Source: Apophysomyces variabilis
Taxonomy: Eukaryota > Mucoromycota > Mucoromycetes > Mucorales > Mucoraceae
Assembly: GCA_002749535.1 (NCBI GenBank)
Contig: MZZL01000405.1
Coordinates: forward strand, 679,324 to 743,323
Reading direction: 5' to 3'
DNA length: 64,000 nt
Both the position numbers and the translations under genes were made by a program. The first letter of the stretch is position 1, and every line of letters begins with the position of its first letter. Positions 33,502 through 45,776 of the stretch are shown here, piece by piece. The notes under the pieces are model-generated. The model saw only the letters and a program-made list of their open reading frames with translations. It searched no databases and was not told the DNA's origin.

Positions 33502-36500
33502 ATGTCTTTAAGCATATCAACGTCCTGGCACGGCCAAGAACAGAGACAATCATGGCACAACCTTGACGAAATCACGCCTGAGGAGGATGAGGATGAGGGA
33601 ATGACGATCGAAGACGGTTCGTCTTCCATTTCATCATCACCTAGTATTCCGGACGAAAATATCAATTTCAGTCTGGTTTATGCTCTTCATACATTCACGG
33701 CAACCGTGGAGGGTCAGGCTTCCGTAGTGAAAGGCGATGCCCTTATTCTGATGGAAGATACAAACATCTATTGGTGGCTCGTCGAAGTACTAGAGACCCG
33801 AGAGATCGGTTACATCCCGGCAGAAAACATAGAGGTAACACACACAGAATAAATAAAGCTAACGTAGCTTTATGCGAAGAGAAGCTTATCTTGGCTTAAC
33901 TGCTATCCATTTTTCTCTAGACTCCTTACGAACGACTTGCTCGTCTAAATAAACATAGAAATGTGGAAATCACGTCCCCTGCCTCGGGAAACCATATCGA
34001 ACAGGCGCCTGTCCGGGCAAAGAATAGGAGGAATGTCACCATTGCACAGGATGCAGAACTTGAGCATGTGTATCACTATGAAGTCGAATCAGACGAAGAG
34101 AGCCTAACGGAGGAAAGCGAAATGGATATCATACCAATGTACGAGGATGAAACAACCACACAATACCCAGTCGAGGACAATTTTGCAAAGGAAGTCCATC
34201 CATCGGATGTGCGAGAAACATGCTCTGGAACGGCCTGCCACGACCCTAGTGGCCGTTCGCTTGACTTACGTGTGTTTGCTGGTAATATCGGAAAAGGGCC
34301 ACTTTTTCATTCCTTCAATGTATCCATGTGTACAACCGCGGAAGAACTACTTCGCGAAGCGATTTCACGCTTCGAGATCCAGGACTTTTCCGCAGACGAT
34401 ACGGAAGGTACAATCGAATACTATCTTGCCGTGCATGGAACTGATGGTGGTAAGCAAACGATATGATGATGTAGATATGTTAGTCTTTAAAGGCTAAGCC
34501 TGTGATATTAGAGGATTGTGTGCTCGCCCCTCAAGATAAACCATTGTCGATTTTCAAAACGTTAACGACACCGCTGACGACACCGATGCCGTCTGTAACC
34601 CATTTGCCGCGTCCCGCACAATCAGGACAACAACAAGCCGCCTCTAGCGGATCTCCACAACGACCTAGTGTTGCTGGTCGCAGACCAAGATCGAGTAGTT
34701 TTAGCAGTTACGAAAAAACATCTTATGAAGAGGATTCTGTCATCAGATTCTATTTGCATCGAAGAATTAAGCGTGCACATGAACGAGAAGGCCTTGTGTA
34801 CATCAAAGTGATGTTGTATCCGGATGCAGGAGCCTCATCCGGCACGGCCACGGCATCCGTTCCTGATCCTGCAGCGGCAGTCCACACATCGCCGTTTACG
34901 CCAAGTTTTATCAGAAATAAGAAAAAGAAAGTGCCACGGACAACTGAAATTGATCGGATGGATAAGATTATCCCTGTGAGACAGGACCTGCAAGTTGGCG
35001 CGGTAATCAATATAGCACTCCAAAAATTCCATGTTCCCGATGCGGAGGCATACAACTACCATACTGGAGAAAGCCCGTCTGGTCGATCTTGCATTCCATA
35101 CAGACTGTCTGTGCGTGCTGGCGATGGAAAAGGTAAGACGGACAGAATGATATCTAGTAATTGAAATTAAATGCATTTGTAAAAGAAACGGACTTGCAGC
35201 CCAATGATTTAATGTCCACGGTGCTTCAACAACAGCAACAACAGATGTCCCAAGTTCCAGTAACAAGTGAATTACTTTTTATCGTGCGACGAGCGGATAC
35301 AGAACCGAAAAGATCTGCTCAGCTTACTTCATCTACAGCTCTTACAGCGGCGAAAGCAGGGCCTGAGCCACGACGACCGTCTTTGACACCAACCCTGACA
35401 ATGCAGGAAAGACGTCCAAGTATACTTGATATCCTTATGGACTCGCCTCGTCCAGATGACCGCCGGCCTAGCCTCCCAGTAAGTGTCTCTAGCGATCGCC
35501 GACCCTCGTCCACCCGCTCTATCTCTACTGCCGAGGAAACACGCTTGGCACCCTTCACTTCCAGCCATCTTGCAACAGGCTCTCGGAGATCTTCGGTTGT
35601 CCTTATATCTTCAAACAATAACTCCTCTACTTCTCTTGACGACCGCTTGAATTCGGACAGTGGTATTGAAGGCAGCGTTAAAGGTTCAAATCAAAGCACA
35701 GATTCCCCTCGAAGCAATAAGAAAGACAGCTCACTTAAGCAGCAACTCAAGCGATTGATGGGCTGGGGAAAGCCTAAAAAGTCTACCCCTTCCTCGTCAG
35801 AATCATTCTATGACCAGAGTTCACTGCAGCAAAACGAGCTTTCTATTGCTAGCAGCTCGAACCCCTCCCTACACCGAGGTCTAGATACCCAATCAAATGT
35901 CAGTCTCTCATCGCCTGCACCACCTCCATCACCACTCCAGCCATTGATCAAGAGTACTCCCGCGTCAGCCATTGCGTCCGAAAGTAGTCTCTCAGAAAAG
36001 CCTACTTCAGGTAGCATTGATCTTACAGAGCCTGCGGTAGATGAGGTCAAAGAAAATGAGGATTCCACTTCTTCCACTTCGCCTTCGTCATCCTCCTCCT
36101 CTTCGATAGCTACAGCAGATCCAGCGGTAGAAGAAAACCATCAAGAAGCAGAATCACCCACCAAAACAATAGATCAGTCATCGACAGAAGCGTCAAGCAA
36201 GATTCTTATTTCTAGTAGTCATCCAGACGACGACTGTCTCGATCCATCTACATCTCCTCTTCGAGAAGAAGCTTGCCAAAAGACACCAGTCAGAGAAAGT
36301 CATGATTACAGTGATGGATTTGCCGATCTTGCGTTGCTGATTACTCAAGGCGTCAACTTCTTGGAGAGTCGTGAAAGTTCAAAATGGGATGACGAGGGAG
36401 GATATCAATTTCATCCTTGGAATCGCGATCAAAAGAAAAAGACGGTGCAATCACCGAAGGTGGAAGATAGCAATACTGCTCCTGTCCATCCAATAGAACC

Positions 36501-36758
36501 TATTTCTCCTACGGCTGCTACGAAACCTTTCCCTTCTGAATCGCAACAGTTACTATCCCAACCTTTGCCATCCACGGCTGTTCCTGGTCAAAACTCGATA
36601 TTATTAAAAGAAAACAATGACGAACAACCATCTAAACCATCTCAGAAACATTCCTTGGACGATGAGGTAGATGATTTCCAAAACGAAATAACTTATAAGC
36701 TGAACACCCTTTCATCTAGGAATTGCAACGTATCGTATCAGCTCATATTCTTTTCTAA
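33502..36758 (+). CDS. Tea4/Bud14-like SH3 and Ras-association-like polarity scaffold
   Basis: There are five exons, 33502-33834, 33921-34449, 34512-35132, 35186-36666 and 36720-36758, giving 3003 nt (1000 residues). An SH3 domain at about 54-111 (YALHTFTATVEGQASVVKGD ... YWWLVEV ... GYIPAENIE) is followed by TPYERLARLNKHRN, the hallmark of the fungal Tea4/Bud14 group. These proteins recruit protein phosphatase 1 and formins to growing cell ends. RRNVTIAQDAELEHVYHY downstream resembles their PP1-docking segment, but Ile replaces the usual Phe of RVxF. Two ubiquitin-like Ras-association regions appear near 223-310 and 370-510. The rest is Ser-rich and disordered. I end the protein by a 53-nt intron (36667-36719), after which it reads ELQRIVSAHILF and stops. 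Ignoring the intron would add an unrelated cysteine-rich tail. The exact orthologue is uncertain. Confidence 0.8.
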
Positions 36759-37382
36759 CAAAAAGTTTACTTGTTCATCTTTTTATAATCTTTGTTACCC
36801 CATTTGTATATCTTACTAGAGACCTTCTCAAAAGATTCACTCACGAAAGAATGACTCATTAATCTGCTCGAAACGAATTTAACACTTTTCTTTTCCATTA
36901 TTAGTCACCTGCTGTCGATGTTAAACTCTCCTCGTGTAAAGCACGGATAACCCTTGTTGAAAATTAAACAGGCAAAAGGCTATTTTTCATTTTGATAACC
37001 ACGAATAAAGAGTCCAACGTACTCTTGTTATTCTCTTATAAAGTAACCAAATCTTTAAGCCTATCTCACCACAAGCTGTTGTCTATAGCTTGCCAAAGAG
37101 CACAAGGAGATAATTAGAGATTTGCTTAACTCTGACTACGTCTGTGTCTATAATCGTTCGGTATGGCTATAGTAAGTAACTGTGGATCAGGAAGGGTGAA
37201 CGATGTGGTCAGTAAAGCGTCTTGCACACAAGTATGGACAGACTAGCCAGTTCCTGTAATTCCGATCTTCTATATCTGGCTTTGAATCTGTGTACCGATG
37301 AGAATACGATAAGAAACGAGCCGGCTTTTCAAGGAAGCTGCCATCCTTATCCAGCTACCGTAGTAGCACGTTTCTAAACGCA
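36759..37382. other. Intergenic between SH3 and DUF89 genes
   Basis: No gene or RNA was recognised in these 620 bp, which should contain the 3' UTR of the SH3 gene and the promoter of the phosphatase gene. Confidence 0.4.
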
Positions 37383-38823
37383 ATGTCTCCCATTTCACCT
37401 AATGAACCACCTTTTGCCGCCTACCGAGCAAACGATAAAGGGAGCTTTGCTTGGGACAGTACCGTCAGACGATGGCCCATTATTATCGATAGCGCACTGG
37501 TCGAAATTAACCAAGCCTTGGAACAGCAAACGGAGGAAGAAAGTAAAAGGGAGGGACGTGGAATTATAGAGTCTATTCATTTGTTGAAAGCTGAAATTGC
37601 CGGCGATAAACCTTTGAGGTTTGCCCGTTTTCTTCAATAATGACAGGCAACTAATAGTGGAGAACAGGCTTTTGTGCGACAACGTTGCAGACACTCAAAC
37701 GTGGAATGAACTTATCCAGAGCCATTTTTCTGAAGCTACATGGTTCAATGGCACATGGCTATTTAACGAATGCTATATGTACCGAAGGCTCAAGGAATGC
37801 TTCAATAACACCGTGCATTGGCGTGATTTCGACCCCTTTGCCAACCAGAAGAAGGCCACCTTTCGAGGCTCACATGTATCAGTGTTTGAATTAGCACGCA
37901 AAATGCCTTTTATGACTGAACCCATGAGCGAGGAAAAACTAGAAATCGTCTACAGCGAGCTTATTCAAGTGTGCTTGTGGGGCAACGCAACTGACTTGAG
38001 TCTTTTGACAAACATGTCAGAGAAAGACATCCAACGACTTCAGGCAGTTGAAAAGGACAGACTAGCCGAGAGAAAGAAGTACATTGTTGTTGACCATATG
38101 GATGCTCTTTGGGCGAAGATAAAGACGATCCGGGACGGCCGCGTTGATTTCGTCCTTGATAACTCAGGTGAACCGATAGCTTTTATAGACTTGTTTTAAC
38201 TATCGATTTATTTTGCTATAGGTTTCGAAGTGTACGTGGACTTGATACTGGCGGATTGGCTGTTGCAGACAAAAAAAGCATCGAAGATTGTCTTTCATTG
38301 TAAGACGATTCCTTGGTTCGTATCTGATGTGATGCCCAAAGACATACCAGTACTATTCGAATGTTGCCTTGACCGGGAATTCTTCCCTGCGTCTGAAACA
38401 AGATCCGATGAGGACGTAAAAGCACTCGAAACGATGGTGATGCGTTGGAAAGATTATATCGATAATGGTCAGTTAATTATCACCTCGCATGACTTCTGGT
38501 GCAGTGGTTTGCCTTATTTTTATCTCAAATCAAGCGCCCCCGAGTTATTCAAAGATATGACAAGCTCTGATCTTGTTATCTTCAAAGGCGATCTTAATTT
38601 CAGAAAACTAGTATTTGACTGTGATTGGCCAGTGACTACACCATTCAAGCAGGCGATCGGCGAAGATTTGGCTGAACATTTCACTAATATCGTTTCATTA
38701 CGCACGAACAAAGCCGATGTCATTGTCGGTTTACAGGAGGGGCAAAAAGAAGAAATCGAAAAGCAGGCATCTCCCCATGAGTGGCGCTGCAGTGGAAAGT
38801 ATGCAGTGGTAGCATTTAATTAA
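37383..38823 (+). CDS. DUF89/ARMT1-type metal-dependent damage-control phosphatase
   Basis: There are three exons, 37383-37618, 37668-38167 and 38222-38823, totalling 1338 nt (445 residues), the size of yeast YMR027W and human ARMT1. The N-terminus has SFAWDSTVRRWPIIID, and the middle has WLFNECYMYRRL. The catalytic motifs of the family are all visible: DNSGFEVYVDL near residue 240, FKGDLNFRKL near 367 and RTNKADV near 405. The Asp/Asn/Lys residues bind the divalent metal and phosphate. Family members hydrolyse damaged or unwanted phosphometabolites such as fructose-1-phosphate. The first intron is 49 nt with an ACTAAT branch site. A CAG only 28 nt from the donor is in the same phase but too close to be the true acceptor, and skipping to 37667 gives the spacing remembered for the human protein. 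Confidence 0.9.
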
Positions 38824-38909
38824 ACAAGGTATTAGAGGATTGAACATAGAAAAGGAGAGATAAAACATAGAATGCTATATACAAATATACAATTTGGGAT
38901 TCTGATGGC

Positions 38910-40547
38910 CTAGGATGACTTCACACCAAAGTCGCAAATACGGATATCTCCCTCAGCAGATGCACTGACCAGCTTTGTGTCGCTTAAGGCAGCCGCAAGG
39001 ATAGCAGATGAATGAGCTTGCATTGAGTGCATTGGTAGACCGCTTTCAATATCCCAGATCGTAATATTTCCATCGCGCGATCCAGATACTAGACGCAGTT
39101 TGTCATACTCCAAAACTGAAATACCATGAGTATGCCCAAAGAGCGTACGTAGACATGTTCCACTTTCAAGTGACCAGACCTTGATGGTGTTATCCAACGA
39201 GCCTGAAATCACCACTGGTGTTGATGACCGAGTACACCCTCCATCATCTTCGTTCCTGCGTTCAGTAGGTTCAGTAACATATGCGCCTGGAATAAGCTTT
39301 GTCTCGGGTGTGCCGGTGTTGAATTGATGCAGAAATCCCGGCATGCTGGGTACGGCTGTTTGAACGGATCCCAAATGACCCTGAAGAACACGATTGCATG
39401 TGCGGCTCTCGAGATCCCAAACACGGATCGTCCTATCGTCACTGCTAGATACTAGAAAATTGCTGTGTTGCTGGATCCTGACATGATTGACGCTGTCTAT
39501 ATGGCCAGTGAGGGTATAACATTCACCTGCGGCAAAGTTCCAAACGCGAATGGTGTGATCAGCAGATCCACTGGCAAGAATCTGGGAATTGAAGTGGAGG
39601 TGCATAACACCAGCTGTATGACCTTCGAGTGTGCGGATGCACTTTCCAGTATGATAGTTCCATATCCGAAGCGTGTGATCCATGGATCCCGTTACTAATT
39701 TGGTACCATCGAATTGCAGGGTCTGTATAGAGCGTGCATGGCCTTTTAGGGTTCGAATCATTTCGCCTGTTCCAAGATCCCAGACAATGGCAGTCTTATC
39801 CAAGGAGCCGGTGATAAAGATGTTCTGAGCGTCGCAGAGCTGAAGACATGTCACCCCGGCGCTATGACCCTTGATAACGCGAATTATGGATTTATTCTTG
39901 CGCCAATTGCGTTCAATGACGAGACGTTCGCTATAAACGTCCTTCCATAATCTCCGATCTAAACGTTTCGATGGCTGAGAGGTTTGGCATTCTTCTTCCC
40001 TAGGTCGTTTGTTGTTTGTCTGAACTAATATCTTTCGTTTTTGTAGTAGAGGAAGTCCCCAACCACACTTTCGACACTTTTTATCGATATGCTGTTCACA
40101 CATACGATGCCAAAGACTGTCATCGTCTGCCAAGGTTCTCCAACGCTTGCTGACCTGGGCAGCGGCGCAAAGACTTTGAGCATCCAGATAAGTAAAAATC
40201 TTTATGCATATTTCTGTAGGTAAAACGTTGGTAGGATCAATTCGTAAAAGTGGTTGGATTGCATTGGAGATAAAGGAGAGCTGGGAGGTGCAACAGGTGG
40301 AGAGCAGTCCTTGAAGAAGGATCATTCGGCTTTCGGGAGCTGCTGTAGCAAAATAGGACCAGATCTGCGCAATAGGTTGTCGATCTTTAACAGGCATTAG
40401 GGCGAGTTCCTGTGTAATCTCAAGTGTCAGATCTGATTGCTTTCTCACGTGGCGGCCAGTGGTTACCTTTTGAAGAAGAGCGGGTTCAAGCATATCGAAA
40501 CCTGCCATAGTACAATGGTCCAGTTTGTTATAATAATAATTTTGCAT
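38910..40547 (-). CDS. Met30/SconB-like F-box and WD40 protein
   Basis: This is one exon of 545 residues with its ATG at 40545-40547. Residues about 107-150 are an F-box (LPTEICIKIFTYLDAQSLCA, then KRWRTLADDDSLWHRMC). The stretch CEQHIDKKCRKCGWGLPLL after it is the hallmark of the Met30/SconB subgroup. Seven WD40 repeats follow with GH...WD spacing, for example GSLDKTAIVWDL, GSMDHTLRIWNY, GSADHTIRVWNF, SSDDRTIRVWDL, GSLDNTIKVWSL and GSRDGNITIWDI. In ascomycetes this SCF substrate receptor ubiquitinates the bZIP activator Met4/CYS3 to shut off sulfur assimilation. That role is inferred. About 30 acidic and polar residues interrupt the propeller after the fifth repeat. It converges on the DUF89 gene with 86 bp between stops. 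Confidence 0.9.
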   Translation of the reverse strand: MQNYYYNKLDHCTMAGFDMLEPALLQKVTTGRHVRKQSDLTLEITQELALMPVKDRQPIAQIWSYFATAAPESRMILLQGLLSTCCTSQLSFISNAIQPLLRIDPTNVLPTEICIKIFTYLDAQSLCAAAQVSKRWRTLADDDSLWHRMCEQHIDKKCRKCGWGLPLLQKRKILVQTNNKRPREEECQTSQPSKRLDRRLWKDVYSERLVIERNWRKNKSIIRVIKGHSAGVTCLQLCDAQNIFITGSLDKTAIVWDLGTGEMIRTLKGHARSIQTLQFDGTKLVTGSMDHTLRIWNYHTGKCIRTLEGHTAGVMHLHFNSQILASGSADHTIRVWNFAAGECYTLTGHIDSVNHVRIQQHSNFLVSSSDDRTIRVWDLESRTCNRVLQGHLGSVQTAVPSMPGFLHQFNTGTPETKLIPGAYVTEPTERRNEDDGGCTRSSTPVVISGSLDNTIKVWSLESGTCLRTLFGHTHGISVLEYDKLRLVSGSRDGNITIWDIESGLPMHSMQAHSSAILAAALSDTKLVSASAEGDIRICDFGVKSS

Positions 40548-43240
40548 CAAGGAAGAAGAGGGAAGGAGTGTTGAGAATGACAGTATCAGTAGGAAAAAGG
40601 GAGCTAATGGGGGTATTTAAACTGCAAGTATGGCGCAATCCTTTCCAAGATCCGTTCCACGATATCCTGAGCCCTGATTGGTGGAAACCCTCCATTGCAT
40701 CATTTTGGTTTTATCAGCGTCACTGAAATGAACACTCCATCCTCACTGATATTACAGGATTGCAAGTAGGGAAAAATAGAATATCCATGCTAGTCGCAGT
40801 ATCTCTAGCTATAACTACGCTCTTGCTTCTTTACATCATCTTATTGCTACCATATTGTGGGCAAAGCTCAGATATCTCAGCGTTTCTAACAGAGCAACCA
40901 ATAAGAGACATAAATTTTTATGTGTAGATCAAGTTTATTGTGCCGCAATGGGCGGTCACATAGAAGAAATTAAACCATAAGGTGACTATTACGTTGGTTT
41001 TATTTAACGTCTCATTTGAACACAGCGTCTGTGACAGACATATTTGCTCGAGACCGCTCAAAAAAGAAAAAGGTGAAATAAAAACCCTGCGGATGAGGCA
41101 AGGAAAAGGTCGAAAGAGTGATGTATAAAGGAAGGTGACTATTACTGTTTATTAAATTGTATTTTGCACTATTTTGAATTACTATTCTGCTTCTTTTAAA
41201 ACTAAATTGTTTTGTCGCATAACGTCGGAGTAAAAGGCGAGCTGAGGCAATGACCCGAGCCGGGTGGAAAGGAACATCGTCAAAAGCAAAAGTTCAGTGA
41301 GATCTCCATATTGTGGTCAATAAACGAGATATTGTTTTATTCAATGACATTTTATGCTACTCTAAACAATATTCTACGTTCAATGAAGGACTAACTTTCC
41401 GCTAAAAAAATAAGACAATATACGTCATTAGCAAATGAATTATACTGGACGTACATTTTACTTGCATGAACTTGATCCTTTAGTGGGATCAACATTTATT
41501 CGAGTAGCATAAACTATTAATCACGGTTAGTAAATGACAATGATATGCGAATGCTTTTTTACTTATTTGTCAAGGGTATTTTCGCGTGATCGCGGGGCCG
41601 GGCGCTGCACCTGTTACCGGTGGCCCGGTAAGAAAGCCGAAAGGTGGCGAGGAACTGCTGACCTTGTTTGGGTAACGCACTACAGAGAACGCCCCCAATG
41701 CAGCACCTGGCGAGGAATTGAAGGGTATAACGATGAGTGACAATCACGTATGCAAACAGACAACATGGTTCATTTACCGAAAGGGAAACAGGGAGATAGT
41801 CACTCAGTCAACGTGGGTCGAGCAGAGGTCTTGTAGGCTAAAATATAAGCACGTAGCATGAGTCGTCCTCTATAGATCAACGCGAAGTACATACGGCTGG
41901 TGTTTATGGAGAACAGAATCAAAGAGTCAAAAACATGTTGTCCCTTTGCTTTTATATAGTTTGGGTCACTGAAACAAAAAAAATTACTGTCATTGATAGA
42001 AAATCGATGGATGTCTAATCAATGACAATACCCCCACAGATAAGACAACAATTTTCCCAGAGTAAATGGAATCAGTCTGACCGAAGGTCTGTAACAGAAT
42101 AGAACGTCAGTAATGTATGTGCCCTCTTCACTGGTTTTTATATCTCCATGGTGCTATCATATTCATTTCCCTCATTTATGGCAGTATATGGCACAAAAGT
42201 CCAGGCATACTTGTGTAACGTATGGCCAATGCGTAGTTCATGGGAAAGGATGGAATAATACTCTTTCGATTGAACCGATCCTATACAACCAGATCCTTAT
42301 AAGGCATACCCATAGACTATGCTTGATTTTTCAGTTACTGTTTGTACATTTTATTCTATTGCAAACGACAAATGTCACCGTGAATAGCGCGAGAGCATAT
42401 ACTTAAAGAGACAGTTGCTTCCGGAGATTAGACAAGGTTCACATAGGGCACGTGAGTCTCTGTTCGGACATGATCCTCAATTTTGCATGTTAAACGGTGC
42501 ATAGCAGAAGTAAACGTGCCCTTGTAAATTCGAACCGCCTACTAGTTCAGTACGTTTCCAAGTTGGATAGGTAGACATTGCTGCTTCTTATATCTAAATA
42601 ATGTGATACCAGTCACCTCAAGTTAGTACCTTGCTCTTTTGAACACTGCCTTCTGTGAAGCTTCACCTTCTTTGCAACCTATTAGTTTCTTCCAAATTCA
42701 ATCAATCGCAGGCGGGTACCGAAATACGGACATGTATTGATACTGGCAGATAAAATAGTTGGAGCCCATCATTCTTGCAAAACGATCAGTAGGTCCAATT
42801 ATCCTTATGATAAATTAGTGAAAATGGGAATATGTACGTAGTCTGAAACGGGTTACTGTCGATGACTGCATTATTACATGCCGGTTTCTAACGGTACCAA
42901 TTGATTGTAAATAAAGCTGTGTTATGTTGATTTACAGCAAAAAAAGGTTGAAGACAAGAAGCACAATTTCATTTACTTGAACTGCTGTCCTTTTCTATCT
43001 CTTCATACTTATTTTACTCATAGCGACTACAATGTTTATATCGCGCCAAAAGGCGAAAAAGATTTGAACTCACCTTGACAATGTGCATTTCCACGTTCAA
43101 AGCTTCCAATGTTCCCAGAAACAGAAAATAGAAAACTTATTTAAGGCCAAAGAAGAATTGGTTAGCTATCTTAGCCAATCATTTGATTTTCGTTTGAGAG
43201 AAATGGTCAAGAAGATATTGACAAAAAACCATCGCATGAT
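40548..43240. other. Long gene-free stretch
   Basis: The left end is the promoter of the F-box gene. The remainder has no accepted gene, and its open frames are short and without family features. A GGTTCGAA-like word at about 42530 lacks the other parts of a tRNA. Confidence 0.4.
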
Positions 43241-45330
43241 GTAATATTGACGGAGCTGCTAACTGGAGGTCATTTGCAGAGGATCACTTTTAAGAAACAG
43301 TAGCAAAAAGGAAGGAGCAGTTGGATGTCAATGGTAGTGTCTCAGCAGCTGAGAAATTCGTTATGGAGAACACAAGCAAGGATGCTGAACTGAAATTGCG
43401 AACATGCAGCGTTCCACTAACATAATTTTCCGAAAACATCTGCCCAAACGGCAATCAAGGAGCATTTGCCGCTGTCATGACTTGGACCGACCACATAGCG
43501 GAAATCTCAGCCATTGTTCGCGCAACCATGCTGGGATATGCTGCTCGCGGGTTCCATATCGCGGACGGTAAGCTATTATACAGTATCTCCCAAAAACAAT
43601 TTCGCAAACCACGAAGATCGAGGTGGCAGTCCAATGGAATTAAATGTCGCAACAAATGAAAAAAAAAATTCAATGCCGTCCTTTTTCTGCTTAGCTACCG
43701 CTTTGCTTCATTTTAAAAGTGCATCCAAATCCTTGAGCTCTCCCCATGCCCACTATTAAACAGTCAAAAGCAGAATTCGCTGCTGCCAAGGTTGAAATTA
43801 GTAGGCTCAAACAGCACAACGCTTCTCTTCTCCAGATGGTAGGCTCTGGTTTCCCTAGACGCCAAGTCTGTTGAATCTATTTCCTCTAACACAACCAGTC
43901 CATTCAATCCACACGCCTAATACATATCGATATCTCCGCAAAAGCTATCCGTCGCATCAGGGCCCCTGTCCGGCCTGCTGTCGCCGGCTTTCGTTGTCAA
44001 AGTGCTTTTTTTGATACTCACACCCTTCCCCGATATTTTCCATCCACCCTCAACTTTTTCTTTCGTTTGAGCCCATAATAGGCTTTCTCTTAGCTTGCAC
44101 ATCTTATGAAATTGATCTAGCCCGGGCGGACACGTTTATTATTTTTGCGCTCATTTGAACCCCTGAATAAACTCAATCTTGTTTAATCAAAAATCGATAT
44201 TGCTTCTCTTCCGCGAATTGACAGAATTTTCTTTTAAAACTTTTTAAGATGTCTCCAGGACGCTATAAAGCAAAACGAGAACATATCTAAAACTGTTGCA
44301 TTATCCGTCGTGTGAAGAAATCGACTCTCTTATCTCAAAGCTCGAGACTTAGCGCAGGTCAAACTTTTCATATTCTTTTGTCTTACGGCGCCATCTTCAA
44401 TTATTATTCTGCTCATGTGTACATCCTAGAGAAGAAGAGACAACAATGATCACTCACTCTGTACGAAGTCACAGAAGAGCTAGCCGAACAGAGACAATGG
44501 TTGAACTACCCTGGTCTTAAGGACGAGAAGAAGAAAGACCAGAATCGTCCCGCGCTCCTTTAAGGCGATCTGAGAGGCAGCAAGCGAAAAGGCAGAAAAG
44601 GATCCACGAGTCAAGTGGATAGGGCTTTTAAGCCCGGTATTTAGTAAGTGTCATTGAATACTATTGTTATTTTTCTTCTATTACTCATCAACTGGAATTT
44701 ATATATGCATCTGGGATTCACTTGGCGGGGAGATGGGTATGGCGTCGTCAGTTTTATGACAGGTATGTAAAAGTGGTCAATTCCAACTCTTATAACACGA
44801 CAATTAATGGAATTTGTTAGCGCCAAGCCCAATTTCCAAAATGCGCCAAGTGAATTTGCTACATGCGACTTTAATTTTTGGAAATAAAGTATTATCACCA
44901 AAAGCAATTTCTAATCGTTGATGGCAACAGAGTTGCATATTAACAAAGGACTATCAATATTTGCGGTAACAGAATTACTACCAGAAGCGGGCATTCGCAA
45001 CACTTCTCCTTTGGACAAGGATGAAAGCATTCAAGTGGCGCCGGTGCCATAAGACTCGAAGGTCATGATTACGAAAAAAGTTGTTTCCTGATGATATGAA
45101 GGAACTTTTACCCCAAGAGCACACCCAGGCTCTCGGCGCGAAATACTTGACCGCTGTGTGTAAGCAAAATACCAGTCAGCATTCGCTATCGTAAGAACTC
45201 CATATCAAAGATCTAGAAGATTATCCAGACACGGAGACGTTTACCGTTGACCACTTAAAGTGCTGTTGAAAGATTTGCAAGCAATGCCCAAAATTTATGG
45301 TAAACTAATATTTTCGGCACGAATCTTAAC
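43241..45330 (+). pseudogene. Degenerate coding fragments, unidentified element or gene
   Basis: Several plus-strand blocks look formerly coding but are split by stops and shifts. Near 43450-43660 a frame contains FAAVMTWTDHIAEIS-like sequence. At 43745 there is an ATG followed by a basic, coiled-coil-like start (MPTIKQSKAEFAAAKVEIS). Around 44450-44640 is a charged block with EELAEQRQWLNYPGLKD ending in a stop. Near 45090-45280 is another with FPDDMKELLPQEHTQALGAK and LEDYPDTETFTVDHL. They could be one decayed multi-exon transposable element or a dead host gene. I do not recognise the family. Confidence 0.35.
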
Positions 45331-45776
45331 AACTTGCTATGCGTATGGCTGCCATTGTCAGTCCATCTAGCCCCATTGAGAGAAGCAAAGACAGATTCAT
45401 CCGTTTATTCCGTATTTCTTTTGTTACCCTTGATCCCCAGTGGGTTTGACATTTGCCAGGAAGAAAATACCGCGCACGACATTGGCTTGATTATCTGTCG
45501 TAATTATTATCATGTATCTTTCATTTGAATCGTTCTCTGTGTCGTCGGCCTTTGTTGACCTTTATAAAAAAGCGCGAAGCGCCTTTAAATAAAACTTTGT
45601 CTTTTGACTTGGTGAATCATTGGTCTCGTTAGTTGTGCAGAAGAGTAAGACCAGTTCCTGGCAGTCTGTCCACTACGACGCATCATACAATAAACCAACT
45701 TAACAGACACTGCACATCGGTTTCCTCTTATTGTTCGAAAAGGACAGCTCTGATTGGTCAGTGATTTTGCAAAAAG
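45331..45776. other. Flank of the foldback element
   Basis: This is AT-rich sequence with a short self-complementary GCGC/AAGCGC word near 45570. No gene was recognised. Confidence 0.35.

Noticed and set aside
36720..36819. Read-through C-terminal extension of the SH3 protein
   Set aside because: The tail is AT-rich with clustered Cys/Phe and no similarity to the rest; the spliced ending is more plausible.
37619..37646. 28-nt intron in the DUF89 gene
   Set aside because: Too short to splice; the in-phase acceptor at 37667 gives a 49-nt intron and the expected protein spacing.
42500..42600. Possible tRNA because of a GGTTCGAA word
   Set aside because: No A-box, no acceptor or anticodon stem can be formed around it.
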